From assembly GCA_003222395.1 (NCBI GenBank), contig QHWB01000040.1, positions 250,573 through 314,572 on the forward strand: a DNA stretch of 64,000 nucleotides, written 5' to 3'. Under the pieces are notes generated by a model. The model was not told the DNA's origin. It made no database searches and worked only from the letters and a program-made list of their open reading frames with translations. The first letter of the stretch is position 1; every line of letters starts with the position of its first letter. Of this stretch, positions 6,538 to 13,978 are shown in pieces. The stretch comes from Acidobacteriota bacterium. Lineage in GTDB: Bacteria; Acidobacteriota; Vicinamibacteria; Vicinamibacterales; CAVVIG01. Both the position numbers and the translations under genes were made by a program.

Positions 6538-7911
6538 CTACCGCGCGCGTTCGACCTCCGCCAGCGCCTCGTCGAAGATGCGGACCGCGACGTCGGCCTG
6601 CTCGCGCGTGAGCACGAGCGGCGGCGAAAAGCGGACCGCATTCTTCCCTGCGCCGAGCAGCAGCAGCCCGCGGCGGAACGCGGCATCGACCACCTTGTCG
6701 CGCTCGTCGGTCGCACGCTCCTTCGTCGTTCGGTCGCGCACGAGCTCGACGCCGATCATCAGGCCGCGCCCGCGGACGTCGCCGATCAGCCGGTGCCTGT
6801 CGGCAAGCTCGCGCAGTCCGTTCATCAGGTGACCGCCGACCTCCGCCGCGTTCGCGACGAGGCGATCCCGCAGCAGCTTGATTGTGGCGAGCGCCGCGGC
6901 GCACGAGACGGGGTTGCCGCCGAACGTGCTCGCATGCGCGCCGGGCGGCCACGCCATCAGCCCCGCGCGCGCAACGGCGACGCCGAGCGGCATCCCCGAC
7001 GCGATCCCTTTGGCGATCGACATCGCATCGGGTTCGACGCCGCAGTACTCGATCGCGAACATCTTGCCCGAGCGCCCCATCCCCGACTGCACTTCGTCGG
7101 CGACGAGCAGGATGCCGTGCTTCTGCGTCAGCTCGCGCAGCCGCTGCAGGAACTGCTCGGGCGCCACCACATAGCCGCCTTCGCCCTGGATTGGTTCGAC
7201 GACGATCGCCGCGACTTCGTCGGGCGTGACGAGGTGCGCGAACAGCTGATCATCGATGAAGCCGAGGCACTCGGCGGCGCACGTCTCCGGATTCAGACCG
7301 AGTGGACAGCGATAGCAATCCGCGTACGGCGCGTGATACACGCCCGGCATCAGCGGACCGAACCCGCGGCGCTGGACCGCCTTGCTCGCCGTCAGCGCCA
7401 GCGAGCCCATCGTCCGGCCGTGGAAACCGCCGAGGAACGCGATGATGTTCTGCCGTCCGGTCGTATATCGCGCGAGCTTCACGCACGCTTCGACCACTTC
7501 GGTGCCGGAATTGCCGAAAAAAGTCCGCACGCCGCCGGAGATCGGCGCGATCGCGGCCATCTCCTCGGCCAGCCGCACCTGCGGCTCGTAGTAGAAGTCG
7601 GTTCCCGACATGTGCAGGAACTTCTGCGCCTGATCTGTAATCGCCGTGACGACGGCGGGATGCGAGTGACCGGTGGAATTGACGGCGATGCCGGCCGCGC
7701 AGTCGAGGAAGATGTTGCCGTCGACGTCCTCGACGAAGGCGCCGGATCCGCGCTCTATGACCAGTGGATAGCACCGCGTGTAGGAGGGGGACACGACCGA
7801 ACGATCGCGCTCGATGAGGGCTTTGGCGCGCGGCCCAGGGAGCGCCGTTTTGATGTCGGGACCGGTCATTGTGTCGACAGGCCTGGAAGCCTGCGCTACT
7901 TTCGTTTCCAC
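6538..7911 (-). CDS. class III PLP aminotransferase (GabT/acetylornithine type)
   Basis: A 457-residue fold-type I PLP enzyme of the acetylornithine/4-aminobutyrate group. Visible are NSGTEVVEACVKLAR for phosphate binding, LGGFHGRTMGSLALTAS, VVEPIQGEGGY, LLVADEVQSGMGRSG, and the PLP lysine (about residue 301) in SIAKGIASGMPLG. The C-terminal GDVRGRGLMIGVELV is typical. The GTG start at 7911 has a GGAGG 7 bases upstream and overlaps the cysS end by 16 bases, so translation may be coupled. A hairpin repeat at 7879-7900 supplies the first residues (KVAQASRPVD) and the cysS stop; ATG 7869 is the alternative start without that repeat. The substrate cannot be read from sequence; GABA or another omega-amino acid is likely. 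Confidence 0.9.
   Translation of the reverse strand: METKVAQASRPVDTMTGPDIKTALPGPRAKALIERDRSVVSPSYTRCYPLVIERGSGAFVEDVDGNIFLDCAAGIAVNSTGHSHPAVVTAITDQAQKFLHMSGTDFYYEPQVRLAEEMAAIAPISGGVRTFFGNSGTEVVEACVKLARYTTGRQNIIAFLGGFHGRTMGSLALTASKAVQRRGFGPLMPGVYHAPYADCYRCPLGLNPETCAAECLGFIDDQLFAHLVTPDEVAAIVVEPIQGEGGYVVAPEQFLQRLRELTQKHGILLVADEVQSGMGRSGKMFAIEYCGVEPDAMSIAKGIASGMPLGVAVARAGLMAWPPGAHASTFGGNPVSCAAALATIKLLRDRLVANAAEVGGHLMNGLRELADRHRLIGDVRGRGLMIGVELVRDRTTKERATDERDKVVDAAFRRGLLLLGAGKNAVRFSPPLVLTREQADVAVRIFDEALAEVERAR
7879..7900. repeat. hairpin repeat with GCGCTAC tail forming the cysS stop
   Basis: An imperfect stem AGGCCTGG/AAGCCTG followed by GCGCTACT. Read on the minus strand the tail is AGTAGCGC, whose TAG (7898-7896) is the cysS stop; the same bases are in frame near the N-terminus of the aminotransferase. 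Confidence 0.7.
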
Positions 7912-9317
7912 CGTGTACCTCCGGCGGAGTCTTCCAGAAGCACACCGCGTGCCGCCAGCTCCTGCCGGATGCGATCCGCGGCCGCGAAATCGCGCCGCCG
8001 GCGGGCGGCCTGACGATCTTCGATTAACCGCTCGATTTCGTCGACCGGCACCGGCGGCCGCGCATCTTCGGCGCGCCGCAGGCTGATCACGCCCAGCACG
8101 CGATCGAATTCGTCGAACGCCTGCCGGATGACCGGCACGTCGCCGGCGCCCACGTCGCCGGCGTCGATCGACGAGTTCAAGGCGCGCACCAGCTCGAAGA
8201 TTGCGCCAAGCGCGGCGGCCGTGTTCAAGTCGTCCTGCATCGCCGCGGCGAAGGCGCGCCGGGCATCGTCGACGCGCGATTGAACGGCGTCGTGGCTGCC
8301 GTCACCCGCGACGGTGTCGAGGCGCGCGAGAAAGTCGGTCAGGCGCCGCAGTGATTCCTCGTGCGCGGCGAGGCTGTCCCACGTGAAGTTCAACTGCTTC
8401 CGGTAGTGCGCCGACAGGAGCAGCAACCGGACCGCGGACGGCCGGAATCCCTTGGCCATGACGTCGGGAATCGTGTAGGTGTTGCCGAGTGATTTCGACA
8501 TCTTCTGTTCGTCGACGATCAAGTACTCGACGTGGACCCAGAAGCGCGAGAACGGCTTGCCCGTTGCGCCTTCGCTCTGAGCGATTTCGTTCTCGTGGTG
8601 CGGGAAAATCAAGTCGACGCCGCCGGCATGAATATCGATCGTGTCGCCGAGCAGCCGCTGCGCCATCGCCGAGCACTCGAGGTGCCATCCGGGCCGACCC
8701 GCCGTGATGCCGAGCGCGGGATACTCCCAGAACGGCTCGCCGTCGCGATGGCCTTTCCACAGGACGAAGTCGCGCGCGTCTTCCTTCGCGTAGCTGTCGG
8801 TGTCGACGCGGGCACCCGGCTTCATCCCCTCATGATCGAGCCGCGCGAGCCGGCCGTACGACGGCAGCGTCGAAATCTTGAAGTAGATCGAGTCGTCGCT
8901 GCGGTAGGTGTGGCCGTTGCGATCGAGCATCGAAATCATCTTCGCCATTGCGGCGAGGTTCGGCTCGTCGGTGGCGCGCGGCATTTCTTCGACGGGCTCG
9001 AGCCCGAGCGCCTGCGCGTCCTCGCGGAACATGGCGATGTACTGATCGGTGTACGCGCGCAGATCCATGCCGGCCTTCTCGGCGCCGGCAATCGTACGAT
9101 CGTCGACGTCGGTGAAATTCATCACCTGCTTCACGTCGTAACCGAGGAGGTACTTCAGCGTCCGGCGCAGAACGTCGGTGCAGACGAACGTGCGAAAGTT
9201 GCCGATGTGGCCGCGCGCGTACACGGTGAGGCCGCACGTGTACATGCGCACGGCGTTGTGGGTGGCCGGGGCGAACGGCTCTTCGCTGCGCGTCAGGGTG
9301 TTGTAGAGGCGCATCAT
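7896..9317 (-). CDS. cysS: cysteinyl-tRNA synthetase
   Basis: A class I aminoacyl-tRNA synthetase charging tRNA-Cys. The N-terminal MYTCGLTVYARGHIGNFRTF contains the zinc Cys and the HIGH-equivalent at residues 34-40. PGWHLECSAMA and DIHAGGVDLIFPHHENE bind cysteine and zinc, and KMSKSLGNT lies near residue 272. The C-terminal DALR-like region ends GTRWKRK, the normal terminus. The start is ATG 9317 or the adjacent ATG 9314; the ATGA overlap with the upstream small gene favours 9317. The stop is TAG inside a hairpin repeat. The gene lies in the same strand run as ribF, about 3.4 kb from tRNA-Cys. Confidence 0.97.
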   Translation of the reverse strand: MMRLYNTLTRSEEPFAPATHNAVRMYTCGLTVYARGHIGNFRTFVCTDVLRRTLKYLLGYDVKQVMNFTDVDDRTIAGAEKAGMDLRAYTDQYIAMFREDAQALGLEPVEEMPRATDEPNLAAMAKMISMLDRNGHTYRSDDSIYFKISTLPSYGRLARLDHEGMKPGARVDTDSYAKEDARDFVLWKGHRDGEPFWEYPALGITAGRPGWHLECSAMAQRLLGDTIDIHAGGVDLIFPHHENEIAQSEGATGKPFSRFWVHVEYLIVDEQKMSKSLGNTYTIPDVMAKGFRPSAVRLLLLSAHYRKQLNFTWDSLAAHEESLRRLTDFLARLDTVAGDGSHDAVQSRVDDARRAFAAAMQDDLNTAAALGAIFELVRALNSSIDAGDVGAGDVPVIRQAFDEFDRVLGVISLRRAEDARPPVPVDEIERLIEDRQAARRRRDFAAADRIRQELAARGVLLEDSAGGTRWKRK

Positions 9318-9598
9318 GACCCATCGGGCAGCGGCCGCGTCATTTCCCACCCGGCGACGCCCTCTTGCGTGATCGACACCTTCAGCACGGCGCCGACGAC
9401 GCGAAACCGGAGCTCGCAGCGGCCGCCCTTCCGGCCATCGTCGCCGAACGCGCGGCACACGTCGCCCGCGACGCCGGCGATCGCCGTCCCGTCGAAGCCG
9501 ACGGAGCCGAGAAGGCCCGCCACGAGGCCGGTGAGCATCTTGTCGTACTGATGATTGCTCGACAGCTCCAGCACGAACACGAAATCGTAGTCGGGCAC
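9314..9598 (-). CDS. small hypothetical protein between ribF and cysS
   Basis: A 94-residue protein starting at GTG 9598 with PDYDFVFVLELSSNHQYDKM, an alternating helix and strand pattern, then GRCELRFRVVGAVLKVSI and a Pro-ending tail. The overall shape recalls small SpoIIAB/RsbW-like anti-sigma ATP-binding proteins, but no N-box or G-box motif is clear, so this is only a suggestion. It starts 11 bases after ribF and its TGA overlaps the cysS ATG, so it is an operon member. No membrane segment is present. Confidence 0.6.
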   Translation of the reverse strand: MPDYDFVFVLELSSNHQYDKMLTGLVAGLLGSVGFDGTAIAGVAGDVCRAFGDDGRKGGRCELRFRVVGAVLKVSITQEGVAGWEMTRPLPDGS

Positions 9599-9609
9599 GT
9601 GGACGGATC

Positions 9610-10548
9610 TTATAGTGAAAGGCGGTCGAATAGCGCACGCGCGCGCTGGCAGTCGGCCGCGATCTGCGCGCGCAGCAGATCCAGCGATTCGAATGCGCGC
9701 TCGTCCCGCAGCCGCTGCACGAAGCCGACGCGGATGCTGCTGCCGTACAAGTCGCGATCGAAATTGAAGACGTGCGTTTCGACCGTCGTGCGTCCGGAGC
9801 TGTCGACCGTCGGCCGCGTGCCGATGTTCGTCACCGACGGCAACACGATTTCGCCAATCCTGATTGTCGTCGCATAGACGCCGTGCGGCGGCAGCAGTTC
9901 GTTCTCGGTGCAGAGATTTGCCGTCGGAAATCCAATCGTGCGCCCACGCTGGTCGCCGCGCATCACGGTGCCGTCGAGGCAGTACTGATGGCCGAGCAGC
10001 GCGCCGGCCTCGTCGACGCGGCCCTCGCCGACCAGACGCCTGATGCGCGTGCTGCTGACGACGAACTCCTTGTAGCGGACGGGATCGATCTTCTCGGCGC
10101 GGAAGCCGTACCGGCCGCCGAGCACGCGCAGCATCGAGAAGTTCCCGGCGCGGTCGTGGCCGAACAGGAAGTTCGCGCCCACCCACACCTCGGACACATG
10201 CAGCCACTCGACGAGCACCGCCCGCACGAACATTTCGGGATCCCACCGCGACAGCGCCCGCGTGAACCGCACGATCGCGGCGCCGTGCACGCCGGTGGCG
10301 GCAATCGCTTCGAGCTTCTGTGCTTTGGTCATCAGCAGCGGCGGCGCCTTGTCGGGACGGACGACGCGTGGCGGGTGCGGATCGAACGTCATCACGATCG
10401 CCGAGGCGCCGCGCTCGCTGGCGACGCGGCGGACGCGATCGAGAATCTTGCGATGGCCGCGATGGACCCCGTCGAAATTGCCGAGCGCGAGCACCGGCTG
10501 GTTCCAGCGCGCTGGGCGCGGGTCGTCTGGGAAGTGGATTACGTCCAC
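9610..10548 (-). CDS. ribF: bifunctional riboflavin kinase / FMN adenylyltransferase
   Basis: RibF phosphorylates riboflavin to FMN and adenylates it to FAD. The N-terminal nucleotidyltransferase half shows LGNFDGVHRGH at residues 22-32 and a later VSSTRIRRLV element; the C-terminal kinase half shows GRTIGFPTANL and THVFNFDRDLYGSSIRVGF. GTG 10548 is chosen as start: it gives VDVIHFPDD, the usual length, and has GGAG 6 bases upstream. An ATG 24 bases further up adds MCPPWWRA, which is encoded by a dispersed CCACGGAGGAC repeat and is unlikely to be native. Confidence 0.95.
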   Translation of the reverse strand: MDVIHFPDDPRPARWNQPVLALGNFDGVHRGHRKILDRVRRVASERGASAIVMTFDPHPPRVVRPDKAPPLLMTKAQKLEAIAATGVHGAAIVRFTRALSRWDPEMFVRAVLVEWLHVSEVWVGANFLFGHDRAGNFSMLRVLGGRYGFRAEKIDPVRYKEFVVSSTRIRRLVGEGRVDEAGALLGHQYCLDGTVMRGDQRGRTIGFPTANLCTENELLPPHGVYATTIRIGEIVLPSVTNIGTRPTVDSSGRTTVETHVFNFDRDLYGSSIRVGFVQRLRDERAFESLDLLRAQIAADCQRARALFDRLSL

Positions 10549-10552
10549 AGCT

Positions 10553-10590
10553 CTCCACCACGGAGGACACATAATCCTCCGCGTCCTCCG
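10553..10590. repeat. inverted CCACGGAGGAC repeat upstream of ribF
   Basis: CCACCACGGAGGACACA and TCCTCCGCGTCCTCCGTGG face each other and can form a hairpin. The repeat abuts the ribF ribosome-binding site, which may partly derive from it. Confidence 0.55.
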
Positions 10591-10603
10591 TGGTGATCAG
10601 GCC

Positions 10604-11401
10604 TCAAGCAACCTCCAGAACCAACCCATCATAAGCCAACTCCATCCCGGCGGGCAGTCGCGCGTTGGTTGCCGCGTGCGCGAGATCGTGCGAGATGTGC
10701 GTGAAGTACGCGCGCTCGGCGCCGAGCCGCCGTACGACGGCGATGGCCTGGTCGACGCTGAAATGCGTCGAGTGCGGACGTTGGCGCAACGCGTCGACAA
10801 TGAGCGTGCGCGTCCCCTCGAGCAGCGGCCACGACGCATCGGGAATGCGATTGCAGTCGGTGAGGTACGCGAACGCGCCGATACGGAACCCGAGGACCGG
10901 CAGCTGTCCGTGCCACAGCGGAACGGGCACGATGTCGACCGCAGCGACCGAGAACGAACCGTCGATCTCGCACAGCTCCAGCTGCGGCAGGCCGCCGCCG
11001 ACCTGCTTCGGAGGATTGAAGACGTACGCGAACATCTGGCGCAGGTTCTCGAGGGTCTGTCGATCCGCATAGCACGGGATCGATCGCTTCTGCATCTGGT
11101 TGTACCGCCGCACATCGTCGAGTCCCATAACGTGATCGGCGTGGCTGTGCGTGAAGAGAATCGCATCGACGCGGCGTACGTCGTTGGCGAGCGCCTGCGT
11201 CCGTAGATCGGTCGACGTGTCGACGAGGATCGCAGTGGCCGTCCGCGGGTCGTAGGTCGGCTCGCTGCGGCCGGGCGCTTCGATGTAGATCGACGGCCGC
11301 GTCCGCTTGTCGCGAACGTCGGTCGACGTGCAGACGGCGCAATCGCAGCCGATCGCCGGAACGCCGTGGGACGTCCCGCTGCCGAGGACCGTGACCCTCA
11401 C
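10604..11401 (-). CDS. PhnP-like metallo-beta-lactamase-fold hydrolase
   Basis: A 265-residue cytosolic hydrolase. MRVTVLGSGTSHGVPAIGC opens the fold, with Cys-rich CDCAVCTS following, a feature of PhnP-type and related proteins. The metal motif HSHADHVMGLDD is at residues 85-96, and later His and Asp ligands sit in YLTDCNRIPD and THISHDL. PhnP cleaves 5-phosphoribosyl 1,2-cyclic phosphate. No phn genes are near, so a general phosphodiesterase role is equally possible. GTG 11401 overlaps the DUF1844 stop by 4 bases, suggesting coupling. Confidence 0.88.
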   Translation of the reverse strand: MRVTVLGSGTSHGVPAIGCDCAVCTSTDVRDKRTRPSIYIEAPGRSEPTYDPRTATAILVDTSTDLRTQALANDVRRVDAILFTHSHADHVMGLDDVRRYNQMQKRSIPCYADRQTLENLRQMFAYVFNPPKQVGGGLPQLELCEIDGSFSVAAVDIVPVPLWHGQLPVLGFRIGAFAYLTDCNRIPDASWPLLEGTRTLIVDALRQRPHSTHFSVDQAIAVVRRLGAERAYFTHISHDLAHAATNARLPAGMELAYDGLVLEVA

Positions 11402-11676
11402 GGCGTGATGATGCGTTTTTCGCCGCTCTTCGCTTCGACGTACCGCAGCCGCAGTTCGTACAGCACCTGCTCGAGCACCTGACGCTCTTCGGCCGTCAGG
11501 TTGCCGCGCGTTTTCTGATCGAGCAGCGTGAGAATCTCGATCATCTGCGCCGCGCCGTCGAGATTCGGCTCCGCGCGCCCGCCGGAGACGGGGTCGGGCA
11601 GGTCGCCGAAATGAATCGCAGCCGTGCTCGCGAGCGATAGCACGAACGCCGTGAAGCTCAATTGCGGCTCAGACAT
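11398..11676 (-). CDS. DUF1844 domain protein
   Basis: A 92-residue protein with the DUF1844 pattern: SFTAFVLSLASTAAIHFGDLPDP, then AQMIEILTLLDQKTRGNLTAEE and a C-terminal helix. The family is small and uncharacterised, common in deltaproteobacteria and acidobacteria. ATG 11676 is chosen. The frame upstream (YPITRLPDYPITRLPD) is only the octamer repeat read as protein. It overlaps the downstream hydrolase by GTGA. Confidence 0.88.
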   Translation of the reverse strand: MSEPQLSFTAFVLSLASTAAIHFGDLPDPVSGGRAEPNLDGAAQMIEILTLLDQKTRGNLTAEERQVLEQVLYELRLRYVEAKSGEKRIITP

Positions 11677-11681
11677 CGGAG

Positions 11682-11745
11682 ATCGAGTATCGGGTAATCG
11701 GGTAATCGGGTAATCGGGTAATCGGGTAATCGGGTAATCGAGTAA
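11682..11745. repeat. GGGTAATC octamer tandem array, left part
   Basis: About seven copies of an 8-base unit GGGTAATC, with minor variants, upstream of DUF1844. The IS element is inserted at its right edge and the array continues in phase after the element. Confidence 0.9.
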
Positions 11746-13038
11746 CACTACTTTGTTAGTTTCACTTGTACAAACACGGCGGATTCCGTACCCTCTGATG
11801 CGTGACGGAGGCCCGGGCGCGCGCGCTGTTGACGCGGCTTGGGACGTTTCTCGATCAGTTCACGACGTGCTTCAGTCGCCGAGCGCATCGCACCTACGCC
11901 AGTCGGTACCTGCAGGGGCTGCTGAACGACAGCTGCCGGAAATCGATGCAGCCGATGCATGGCCGGCTGAGCGATCCCGGGTCCTATCAAGGCCTGCAGC
12001 ACTTCATCACGCATTCGACGTGGGAGGCCCGCCCGTTCTGGCGACGGCTCCGCGAGATGATTCCAGTGCGATCCGGCATCTTGGCGATCGACGACACCGG
12101 CCTGCCGAAGCAAGGGACGGCGTCGGTCGGTGTGCAGCGGCAGTACTGCGGGGCGCTCGGCAAGATCGCCAATTGCCAGGTCGCGGTCTCGACGGCGTTG
12201 ATCGCCGGCAAGTTGGCGTGGTTGACGTCGATGGAGTTGTATCTCCCGCAGTTGTGGCTGGACGAGGAGCATCGCGCGCCGGCGCGCATTCCGCGTCCAA
12301 TGGCCTTCCGCGAGAAATGGCGCATCGCGGTCGCGCACGTGCGGACGGTGCTCGCGGCCGGCTTCGCATTGGAGGCGGTCGTCGCCGATGCCGCCTATGG
12401 GGCCATCGCGGAGTTTCGTGCGGCGCTCGAGCGGCTCGGTATCGCCTACGTCGTGGCGGTCCCGTATTTCGTGGGCGCCCGACTGATGGGGACCACGACG
12501 CGCGAGTCGCTGGCGGCGATCGCCAACAGCTTGGCACCGTCGGCGTGGCATCGCATTCGGTGGGGCCACGGGACAAAGGGCCCGCTCGAAGCCCGCTTCG
12601 CCGCCGTGCGGGTCGTGATCCCCAAGAGCCGCAGCGAGCGCTGGCTGCTCTGTCAGGAATCGCTCGTCGATGGCGAGCGGCAGTACTACTTCAGCAACCT
12701 GCCGTCGGACACGCCGCTCAAGACCTTGGTCCGCATCGCGCGCAGCCGGTGGGCGATCGAGGTGCAGTATCGCGACCTCAAGACCGAGTTGGGGCTCGAC
12801 CACTTCGAGGGCCGCAGTTATCCCGGCTGGAATCATCACGCGGTCCTCGCCGCGATGACGTTCAACTTCCTGCAGCTCGAACGCCGCCGCCGCCGGGAAC
12901 CGCTACCCACATTTCCCGAGATTCGGGATCTCATACGCGAGGTCATGGCCGCGTTGTTATGGACCGCGCGCCCGGGTTGGTTAAAGCTCGCCATCAGTTT
13001 TCAGCGGAATCCGCCGCTGCGAATCTGACAATGTAGTG
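11746..13038 (+). mobile_element. IS701-like insertion sequence, 1293 bp
   Basis: Both ends are visible. The left end CACTACTTTGTTAGTTTC and the reverse complement of the right end CACTACATTGTCAGATTC match at 15 of 18 positions. The element is flanked by GTAA on both sides (11742-11745 and 13039-13042), a 4-base target duplication as expected for IS701 elements. Removing the element and one GTAA restores the octamer array in phase. Confidence 0.9.
11802..13028 (+). CDS. IS701-family DDE transposase
   Basis: A 408-residue DDE_5-type transposase. ILAIDDTGLPKQG carries the first acidic residue, VVADAAYG the second, and RWAIEVQYRDLKTELGLDHF the glutamate helix of the RNase H-like core. N-terminal YLQGLLNDSCRKSMQPM and PGSYQGLQHFITHS are typical of IS701 enzymes. 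The GTG start lies 56 bases from the left end. The frame is complete with no stop or frameshift, so the element may still be active. Confidence 0.95.
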   Translation: MTEARARALLTRLGTFLDQFTTCFSRRAHRTYASRYLQGLLNDSCRKSMQPMHGRLSDPGSYQGLQHFITHSTWEARPFWRRLREMIPVRSGILAIDDTGLPKQGTASVGVQRQYCGALGKIANCQVAVSTALIAGKLAWLTSMELYLPQLWLDEEHRAPARIPRPMAFREKWRIAVAHVRTVLAAGFALEAVVADAAYGAIAEFRAALERLGIAYVVAVPYFVGARLMGTTTRESLAAIANSLAPSAWHRIRWGHGTKGPLEARFAAVRVVIPKSRSERWLLCQESLVDGERQYYFSNLPSDTPLKTLVRIARSRWAIEVQYRDLKTELGLDHFEGRSYPGWNHHAVLAAMTFNFLQLERRRRREPLPTFPEIRDLIREVMAALLWTARPGWLKLAISFQRNPPLRI

Positions 13039-13116
13039 GTAATCGAGTAATCGGGTAATCTGATAATCGCAAACCGCGTTGACAATTACTCAATTACCAG
13101 ATTACCAGATTACCAG
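13039..13116. repeat. octamer tandem array, right part, ending as inverted ATTACCAG units
   Basis: After the IS the octamers continue (GTAATCGAGTAATCGGGTAA), then three inverted ATTACCAG units run up to the mazG ATG. The two orientations can pair as a hairpin between DUF1844 and mazG, which are divergent. Confidence 0.85.
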
Positions 13117-13923
13117 ATGAAAGAATTTGACCGGCTTGTCGCAATCATGGCCACCCTCAGAGGACCGGACGGCTGTCCATGGGACCGCGAACAGACGATC
13201 GACACCCTGAAGCCGTTCGTGCTGGAAGAAACGTACGAGGTGCTCGAAGCGATCGATCGCCACGATCATGCGTCGCTCTGCGAGGAGCTGGGCGACTTCG
13301 TGTTCGAGGCCGTGTTCCTGGCTCAGCTCGAGTCGGAGGAGGGGCGGTTCGATATCGCCGATTCGTTGACAAGCGTCGCCGACAAGCTCGTTCGGCGGCA
13401 TCCGCACGTCTTCAGGCGCGACCAGGGCGAGGCAGCGCTCGACTCCGCGGGCCAGGTGCGGACCCGGTGGGAGGAGATCAAGGCGGAAGAACGCGAAGGC
13501 GGCATGAAACCGAAGACGCTGCTCAGTGGAATTGCGCCAGCGCTGCCCGCCCTTCTGCGCGCCTACCAGATCGGGGTCCGCACGGCATCGGTCGGCTTCG
13601 ATTGGGCGATTCCGGGCGAGGTGGTGGAGAAGATTCAGGAGGAAGTCGACGAGCTGCGAGAAGTGGTGAATGCCGAGACGATCGACCAGAGCCGCGCCGA
13701 GGAGGAGATGGGCGATCTGCTCTTCTCGATCGCCCAGTTGTCGCGGAAGCTCGGGATCGAGCCGGAAACGGCGCTGCGAAAAGCGAACGATAAGTTCACG
13801 AAGCGGTTTACGGCGATGGAACGGGCGATCGCGGCTTCTGGAGCCAACATGTCATCGATGGCACTGGAACAGATCGAGCACCAGTGGCAACAGACGAAAT
13901 CGGAGCAAGAAACTGATTCGTGA
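13117..13923 (+). CDS. mazG: nucleoside triphosphate pyrophosphohydrolase MazG
   Basis: A 268-residue two-domain all-alpha NTP pyrophosphohydrolase that hydrolyses NTPs to NMP and pyrophosphate in the cytosol and helps clear aberrant nucleotides. The first domain has GCPWDREQT, LEETYEVLEAID and CEELGDFVFE, the EExxE and ExxD metal motifs. The second has EEVDELREV and EEEMGDLLFSIAQLSRKL. The length is normal. The ATG lies directly after the last octamer repeat unit, so its ribosome-binding region is repeat sequence and no Shine-Dalgarno is seen. Confidence 0.95.
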   Translation: MKEFDRLVAIMATLRGPDGCPWDREQTIDTLKPFVLEETYEVLEAIDRHDHASLCEELGDFVFEAVFLAQLESEEGRFDIADSLTSVADKLVRRHPHVFRRDQGEAALDSAGQVRTRWEEIKAEEREGGMKPKTLLSGIAPALPALLRAYQIGVRTASVGFDWAIPGEVVEKIQEEVDELREVVNAETIDQSRAEEEMGDLLFSIAQLSRKLGIEPETALRKANDKFTKRFTAMERAIAASGANMSSMALEQIEHQWQQTKSEQETDS

Positions 13924-13978
13924 CGTTCTTTCTTTGCCACGACGACATGAAGACACGAAGAAGATCGCAATTCACAAA

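Noticed and set aside
6235-8013. Long plus-strand frame opposite the aminotransferase
   Set aside because: Arg-, Asp- and His-rich antisense shadow of real genes, without a domain. The same holds for long frames opposite carB, the PBP and leuS.
11677-11748. N-terminal extension of DUF1844 reading YPITRLPDYPITRLPD
   Set aside because: It is the octamer tandem repeat read as protein. The family starts at ATG 11676.
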